Shown in pieces: positions 21,957 to 26,296 of a stretch of 26,296 nt of DNA. Positions within the stretch are counted from its first letter, which is position 1. Each line of letters begins with the position of its first letter. Below the pieces are notes generated by a model. That model saw only the letters and a list, made by a program, of their open reading frames with translations. It was not told where the DNA came from and ran no database searches. The stretch is taken from NCBI GenBank assembly GCA_017648225.1, contig JAGCJE010000024.1, positions 1 through 26,296 of the forward strand. The letters are read 5' to 3'. A program made the position numbers and the translations under genes. This DNA is from Kiritimatiellia bacterium (GTDB lineage: Bacteria > Verrucomicrobiota > Kiritimatiellia > RFP12 > UBA1067).

Positions 21957-22862
21957 ATGGCGCGTCTCGATAAAATTCTTCAGGACCGAAATCCCGATTT
22001 TTCGCGCTCCCGCATCGAGGGCCTTATCAAGGGCGGTTTCGTGAAGGTCAATTCCATCGTCGCCGAGAAAGCCGGGATGAAGGTCGCCGAGACCGATGTC
22101 ATCGAGATGGAAATTCCGCCGCCCGTTCCGGCGACGCCGGAGCCCGAGGATATACCGCTGGATGTCGTTTACGAAGATTCCGACATGCTTGTCGTGAACA
22201 AGGCTCCGGGGATGGTGGTCCATCCGGCTCCCGGACATTTCACGGGAACCTTGGTCAATGCGCTTCTCTATCACTGCCCAGATCTGTCGGGGATAGGCGG
22301 TGTCGCCCGTCCCGGCATCGTCCACCGGCTTGATCAGGATACGTCTGGATTGATTGTTGTCGCAAAGTCCCAGAAGGCGATGGAGAATCTCGTCAAGGCG
22401 TTCGCCTCCCACAAGCATATCGAAAAGACCTATATTGCCGTCTGTCACGGACGTCCTCGTCTTGATTCGGGGCGGATTGAAAATTTCATCGGGCGCCATC
22501 CCGTCGACCGCAAACGCATGGCGATAGTTCAGCGCAACGGAAAATCCGCCATTACAAACTGGAAGGTGCTCAGTACTCCCTCCGAGTCGCGGGAGAAGGG
22601 GTATTCTCTGATAGAGTGCGGGATCGAAACGGGGCGTACGCATCAGATACGCGTTCATATGGCCTCTCTCGGAACTCCCGTCATCGGCGATAAGCAGTAC
22701 GGGAAGAAGGCGTTGGACAAGCGTCTTCCTGTCGTGCCCGCGCGGCAGATGCTTCACGCGTGGCGGCTTACGCTTTGGCATCCCGTCGAGTCGCGCCAGA
22801 TGACTTTTACAGCGCCGATCCCTACCGACATGTCCGTTTACGGTGAACCGTCAGTTGTATGA
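21957..22862 (+). CDS. rluD: RluD-type 23S rRNA pseudouridine synthase
   Basis: A member of the RluA/RluD family that isomerises uridines in large-subunit rRNA. The ATG at 21957 gives 302 aa; an in-frame GTG at 21945 would overlap gspK and adds nothing conserved. An N-terminal S4 RNA-binding domain (RLDKIL..., SRSRIEGLIKGGFVKVN) precedes the catalytic domain. That domain has DMLVVNKAPGMVVHPA, the signature GIVHRLDQDTSGLIVVAKS (catalytic D126), KTYIAVCHG, and the ETGRTHQIRVHMASLGTPVIGD block near the C-terminus. All expected motifs are present. It follows gspK with a single-base gap and looks like the last gene of the pseudopilin operon. The fit to RluD rather than RluA or RluC rests on the S4 domain and overall size. 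Confidence 0.92.
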   Translation: MARLDKILQDRNPDFSRSRIEGLIKGGFVKVNSIVAEKAGMKVAETDVIEMEIPPPVPATPEPEDIPLDVVYEDSDMLVVNKAPGMVVHPAPGHFTGTLVNALLYHCPDLSGIGGVARPGIVHRLDQDTSGLIVVAKSQKAMENLVKAFASHKHIEKTYIAVCHGRPRLDSGRIENFIGRHPVDRKRMAIVQRNGKSAITNWKVLSTPSESREKGYSLIECGIETGRTHQIRVHMASLGTPVIGDKQYGKKALDKRLPVVPARQMLHAWRLTLWHPVESRQMTFTAPIPTDMSVYGEPSVV

Positions 22863-22887
22863 TTTTAATTGTTAGCCGACATTGTGT

Positions 22888-22917
22888 TACCCTCACACTT
22901 TTAAAAATGTGAGGGTA
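22888..22917. terminator. Strong hairpin between convergent rluD and GH92 genes
   Basis: A perfect 10-bp inverted repeat, TACCCTCACA and TGTGAGGGTA, encloses a 10-base T/A-rich loop. It lies 25 bases after the rluD stop and 35 beyond the GH92 stop. There is no T run after the stem on either strand, so it is a weaker terminator candidate than the gyrB hairpin. Confidence 0.5.
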
Positions 22918-22952
22918 GTGCCGGTAGTCGTATTCGCGCGGGCACGAACGGG

Positions 22953-25097
22953 TTATTCGAAAACGAGTTCGCCGCCGGCGAGTATGTCGGCGTGGGAGAT
23001 TTTCATCTCTTTAAGCTCTTTACCGTTGAGAAAGATCTTGTCGCCCGCTTTCACCTCTCCGCCGGGATTCTTCGCGATCACGGTGAATGTTTTTCCGTTC
23101 GGGAGTCTCAAAGTCGTTTTGGGTACCTGCGGCGCACCGAGAATGTATTCGCCGCCGCATGGATTGACAGGATAGAAGCCCATCGTCGAGAAAATGTACC
23201 ACGCGCTCATCTGTCCGCCGTCTTCGTTGCCGCAGATTCCGTCGGGAGTCGCCCTGTATAAAGTTTCGCAGATCCGTTTGGCGAGTTTCGCGGTTTTGTC
23301 GCGCCGCCCGGCCATCGTGTAGAGATAGATGATGTGATGGCTCGGCTCGTTGCCATGCGCGTACTGGCCGATAAGGCCCGTTACATCGAGAACTTCTCCC
23401 ATTTCTTCCGCCGAAGCCTCAAGGCTAAAAAGCGTGTCGAGCCTTTCGAGGAACTTTTCGCGTCCTCCCGCCATTTCGATGAGCGCGGGAACGTCCTGCA
23501 TGACATGGAAAGTGTATTGCCATGAGTTGCCTTCGCAAAAGTCGCCGCCCAGTTTTACGGGGCTGAATTTTTCGCGCCATTCGCCGTTTTTGTTTTTGCC
23601 GCGCGCAAAGCCGCAGCTGAAGTCGACGACGTTGCGCCAGCGTTCGGCGCGTTTAGCGAAAAGTTCCGCGTCGTCTTTGCGCCCGAGACTTTTCCCCATC
23701 TGCGCCGCGCACCAGTCGTCGTACGCCGCTTCCATCGTGCGCGAAACGCTCGAGTGTTTTATTATGTCGTAAGGGTAGTAGCCGTATTTGTCGTAAACGT
23801 CCCAGTTTTCGCGGCGGCGCCCCTTGTGTTTTACGGTGAGCGTTTCCTTGATCTGATCAAATGTCGAGTTCCAATAGGTTAATTCGCGCTCAGTTATTTT
23901 GTCTTTGCGTTTTAAGAACCAGTCCACGATGATCGGCACGGAGTGCGTTCCGATCATGCATTGCGTCTCGTATCCCCAAAGAGAAAACTGCGGCAGGTAG
24001 CCGGTGATTCTTCCCTGTTCGCGCATTGATTCGATAAAGTCGTCGAACCGTTCCGCGTCAATGATTGTCATGAGCGGCGCGGCGGCGCGGAAAGTGTCCC
24101 ACGTTCCGAATGTCGTGTAGAACTTTTTCGCGCCGACGTCTGAGACGAGGTGCGGCTGAAGATGGTGGTGATAAAGGGCCGTGTACCAGATTTTCTTCTG
24201 CTCTTCGGAGCCTTCGATTTCGGCGCGGCGGAAAATTTCTTCCCAGGCGTTTTTCGCTTTGGAGCGCACAAGATCGAAATCCCAGCCGGGAATTTCGCTT
24301 TCGAGATTACGCTGAGCGTCCTCAATCGTGTTGCGCGAAAGGGCGAGCTTCAGAAGAAGCTCCTTCTCGCCACCCAAATCAAAGGTAAATACGAGCCTTT
24401 TTCCTTTTTCGGATTCGTGACGCTTCGGGAGCTCTTTAAGTGAAGCGTATGCGCGGTTGAATTCTACAGAGAAGGCGACATCCCGCTCGGTCCAGCTTTT
24501 TGTGCGCCTTGTCGCGGTAAATCCCGAGTGGTCGTCGTACGGCGAGTAAGACATCTGAAGGACATATTCTTCGGGCTTGTAGTATTTGGGATGGGCGATT
24601 ACTCCCCACTGCATATCGACAAGAAGATTTACGACGCCGCCCGTAGGAGCCGTGATTCTGTAGATCGCGCTGCGGCCCTGTACGGTGGTTTCGACGCGGA
24701 TGCGCGAGGCGGCAAGAGTTGTCGCGTAGTATCCCGGCTTTGCGACTTCTGCCGATTTGTCGACTTTTACGGGATACTCGCCTAATTCGCCGATGAACGG
24801 AAGAAGAAGCATGTCTCCTAAATCTGTACATCCTCCTCCGCTGAAGTGCGTCTGGGAGAAGCCGTAGACGACTTTGTCCTCATGTCGGTAGCCTCCGCAG
24901 TAGTCCCAGCTGTAGTTGCCGGAGTCGGTCGAGGCCTGGATCATTCCGAACGGTACGGTCGCGCCCGGGTAATTGTGGCCGTTCGCCGATGTCCCGATGA
25001 ACGGATCAGCATAGTCAGAGAGCGGGGTCGTCGTATTGGCAAGGAGCGTCCGGAAGAAAGTCGCGGCGGCGAGGGATAACATGATATTTTGCTTCAT
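22953..25097 (-). CDS. Exported GH92 alpha-mannosidase
   Basis: A 714-aa calcium-dependent exo-alpha-mannosidase of family GH92, acting on mannose residues of N-glycans or mannans. A signal peptide precedes residue ~21. The N-terminal beta-sandwich starts YADPFIGTSANGHNYPGATVPFGM and includes YGFSQTHFSGGGC and GDMLLLP. The (alpha/alpha)6 domain has YTTFGTWDTFRAAAPL, CEGNSWQYTFHV (E522, expected general acid), GNEPSHH (E584) and GNEDGGQMSAWYIFSTMGFYPVNP (D626, expected base region), then a final YILGAPQVP. Key motifs and family-typical length are intact. Residue roles are assigned from the Bacteroides BT3990 work, from memory. The ATG lies exactly six bases after an extended -10 with no ribosome site, a third leaderless candidate. 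It diverges from the phosphoesterase gene. Confidence 0.94.
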   Translation of the reverse strand: MKQNIMLSLAAATFFRTLLANTTTPLSDYADPFIGTSANGHNYPGATVPFGMIQASTDSGNYSWDYCGGYRHEDKVVYGFSQTHFSGGGCTDLGDMLLLPFIGELGEYPVKVDKSAEVAKPGYYATTLAASRIRVETTVQGRSAIYRITAPTGGVVNLLVDMQWGVIAHPKYYKPEEYVLQMSYSPYDDHSGFTATRRTKSWTERDVAFSVEFNRAYASLKELPKRHESEKGKRLVFTFDLGGEKELLLKLALSRNTIEDAQRNLESEIPGWDFDLVRSKAKNAWEEIFRRAEIEGSEEQKKIWYTALYHHHLQPHLVSDVGAKKFYTTFGTWDTFRAAAPLMTIIDAERFDDFIESMREQGRITGYLPQFSLWGYETQCMIGTHSVPIIVDWFLKRKDKITERELTYWNSTFDQIKETLTVKHKGRRRENWDVYDKYGYYPYDIIKHSSVSRTMEAAYDDWCAAQMGKSLGRKDDAELFAKRAERWRNVVDFSCGFARGKNKNGEWREKFSPVKLGGDFCEGNSWQYTFHVMQDVPALIEMAGGREKFLERLDTLFSLEASAEEMGEVLDVTGLIGQYAHGNEPSHHIIYLYTMAGRRDKTAKLAKRICETLYRATPDGICGNEDGGQMSAWYIFSTMGFYPVNPCGGEYILGAPQVPKTTLRLPNGKTFTVIAKNPGGEVKAGDKIFLNGKELKEMKISHADILAGGELVFE

Positions 25098-25103
25098 GAA
25101 CAG

Positions 25104-25112
25104 ATTTTAACA
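25104..25112 (-). promoter_or_regulatory. Extended -10 promoter element for the GH92 gene (leaderless geometry)
   Basis: The minus strand reads TGTTAAAAT-CTGTTC-ATG: TG, one base, TAAAAT, six bases, then the start codon at 25097. The expected +1 coincides with the ATG. Confidence 0.55.
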
Positions 25113-25163
25113 TATTCATACCGATGAAATCCATCATTCATAATGACGCCAGTGTTGAAAATG

Positions 25164-25172
25164 TGATATAAT
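25164..25172 (+). promoter_or_regulatory. Extended -10 promoter element for the phosphoesterase gene (leaderless geometry)
   Basis: TGATATAAT-CCAAGT-ATG: an extended -10 with consensus TATAAT (25167-25172), six bases, then the ATG at 25179. There is no Shine-Dalgarno sequence. The predicted +1 is at the start codon. Confidence 0.6.
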
Positions 25173-25178
25173 CCAAGT

Positions 25179-26144
25179 ATGAAAAATTCATTCTCCAGAC
25201 GTGATTTCGTAAAAGGCTTTTCCGCGATAGGAGGCCTTATCGCCGTTTCGGAACTGACGGGGTGCGCCACAGGGAGCGATGTCTTCGCAGCGCGAGGCAA
25301 GTGGGAGCGGCTTGTTCTTGCGTACAATCATATCGATGCTGGCGCGACGAAACCGTTTTCCATCCTTCATATATCAGACACTCATTTTACCGAAGCGTAT
25401 TCTTATGAGGATCCAAGAAGTCTGGAGTTGAAGGAAATTCGCACCAAAACTTTCGGCGGGCGGCAGGAAGAGGCGTTGCGCGATTCTATCGCTTGGGCCA
25501 AGGAGAATGTAGATTTTTTCCTTCATACGGGCGACTTGATCGATTGGCAGACTGAGGCCAACTTTGATCTCGTGAAAAAGTATTTCGGCACGAAGCTTTT
25601 CGGGGCTGTCGGAAACCACGAATATTCGCGCTTTATGTGGCTTGAGGAGGCTAAATATAACGAAGAGTATAAGGATGGTACGCGCGATAAGGTAGCCGCG
25701 GCCTTTCCATTCGACATATCGCTCGCTTCTAAAGTTGTAAATGGCGTCAATTTTGTCACTATGGACGACGTTTACGGCACTGTTACGGAAAGCCAGGTGG
25801 AGCGATTCCGTGCCGAGGTCAAGAAGGGTCTGCCAATCGTTCTTTGCATGCATGTTCCATTCTATACGCCTAAAATCTGGCGTGCAAACCGCAAATTCTG
25901 GAATGGAGTCGGCCAGAAGTACTCTTCGTTCGAGATTAAAACATGGGAAAGTAGCGCTCATGTCCAGCTTACGGATCCTGTAACGAAGAATTTTATCGCC
26001 TATCTGAAGACAGAAAAACTTCTCAAGGGCATATTAGCGGGCCATGCCCACATCACGGTCCAGGACCGTTTCTCGCCGACTGCGATCGAATATGTCGTCG
26101 GCGGTAATTTCATGTTCCACGGCCAGGAGATAACCTTTTCGTAA
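25179..26144 (+). CDS. Calcineurin-like metallophosphoesterase, Tat-type signal with lipobox
   Basis: A 321-aa exported dinuclear-metal phosphoesterase. The N-terminus has a twin-arginine motif (SRRDFVKGF, R7-R8), a hydrophobic stretch and a lipobox, ELTGC (C29). It is probably exported folded by Tat and anchored as a lipoprotein. The metallophosphoesterase motifs are complete and in order: DTH (D67, H69), GDLIDW (D119), GNHE (N146, H147), MHVPF (H225) and GHAH (H289, H291). The substrate (phosphomonoester, diester or nucleotide) cannot be told. The final GGNFMFHGQEITFS resembles the closing strands of similar exported phosphoesterases, and the stop at 26144 looks natural. Proximity to GH92 suggests a shared role in extracellular nutrient release, which is inference. 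Confidence 0.9.
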   Translation: MKNSFSRRDFVKGFSAIGGLIAVSELTGCATGSDVFAARGKWERLVLAYNHIDAGATKPFSILHISDTHFTEAYSYEDPRSLELKEIRTKTFGGRQEEALRDSIAWAKENVDFFLHTGDLIDWQTEANFDLVKKYFGTKLFGAVGNHEYSRFMWLEEAKYNEEYKDGTRDKVAAAFPFDISLASKVVNGVNFVTMDDVYGTVTESQVERFRAEVKKGLPIVLCMHVPFYTPKIWRANRKFWNGVGQKYSSFEIKTWESSAHVQLTDPVTKNFIAYLKTEKLLKGILAGHAHITVQDRFSPTAIEYVVGGNFMFHGQEITFS

Positions 26145-26296
26145 TGTTCCTTGAGCGTCACGTCCAAAAGTAAACGAACTTTCTGAAAGTAAACAGTCTG
26201 TTTGTTGCTAAGTTTTGCTCGATTGGTTTCGTTCCATCGGGCTTTTTGCTGTTGGGAGGTTTGCAATAGAGTCGTTTTTGTCGGAAATGTTTATTA
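26145..26296. other. Intergenic tail with short repeats, no gene recognised
   Basis: I see no convincing coding sequence here. AAAGTAAAC occurs twice (26167-26175 and 26186-26194), and the second copy runs into the palindrome AAACAG-T-CTGTTT (26191-26203). These could be operator half-sites for a gene beyond the window, or chance. Confidence 0.3.

Noticed and set aside
26000..26266. 88-codon minus-strand open frame at the end of the window
   Set aside because: It overlaps the conserved C-terminus of the phosphoesterase and shows no motif or ribosome site.

Overview
This window looks like a chromosomal segment of a Gram-negative bacterium of the PVC superphylum, most plausibly Kiritimatiellota/Verrucomicrobiota. 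That placement is an inference from three things. A small protein at 11883-12242 matches the Minf_1886-type family, which is largely restricted to Planctomycetes and Verrucomicrobia. There is a pseudopilin operon beside exported glycoside hydrolases. A Kdo transferase implies an LPS outer membrane. I saw no transposases, integrases, phage genes, tRNA, rRNA or CRISPR.

Layout. (1) 1-1072: the 3' part of gyrB, ending at a perfect bidirectional hairpin terminator. (2) 1148-5391, minus strand: two exported glycosidases, GH116-like then GH36-like, probably one transcript. (3) 5508-7130, plus: a tandem RidA/YjgF-fold protein and a ZIP metal transporter. (4) A minus-strand patatin-like phospholipase, diverging from an exported SGNH hydrolase. 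(5) 9195-13123, plus: homoserine dehydrogenase, aspartokinase, the Minf_1886-type protein and a C-terminally shortened RsgA GTPase, closed by a terminator that overlaps the rsgA stop. (6) 13224-18105, plus: aspartate-semialdehyde dehydrogenase, a PglD/NeuD-like acyltransferase, a Kdo transferase fused to a membrane-anchored domain, and an exported thioredoxin-fold protein. (7) 18143-22862, plus: five pseudopilins in the order GspG-H-I-J-K, then an RluD-type pseudouridine synthase. (8) 22953-25097, minus: a GH92 mannosidase, diverging from a Tat-signal metallophosphoesterase lipoprotein at 25179-26144.

How the genes fit together. Aspartokinase, Asd and homoserine dehydrogenase supply aspartate-family amino acids from two adjacent transcription units. 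The three glycosidases, the SGNH hydrolase and the phosphoesterase all carry export signals and fit glycan scavenging. The pseudopilins form the pseudopilus part of a type II secretion machine whose ATPase, platform and secretin genes are outside the window.

The most interesting signals are: (a) several genes whose ATG lies exactly 6 nt after an extended -10 box, so the start codon would be the transcription start (leaderless mRNA); (b) the Kdo transferase fusion; (c) RsgA without its zinc-binding C-terminal domain; (d) Ala instead of Gly at the prepilin cleavage site of GspH and GspK. All functional calls come from reading motifs; no database search was run.
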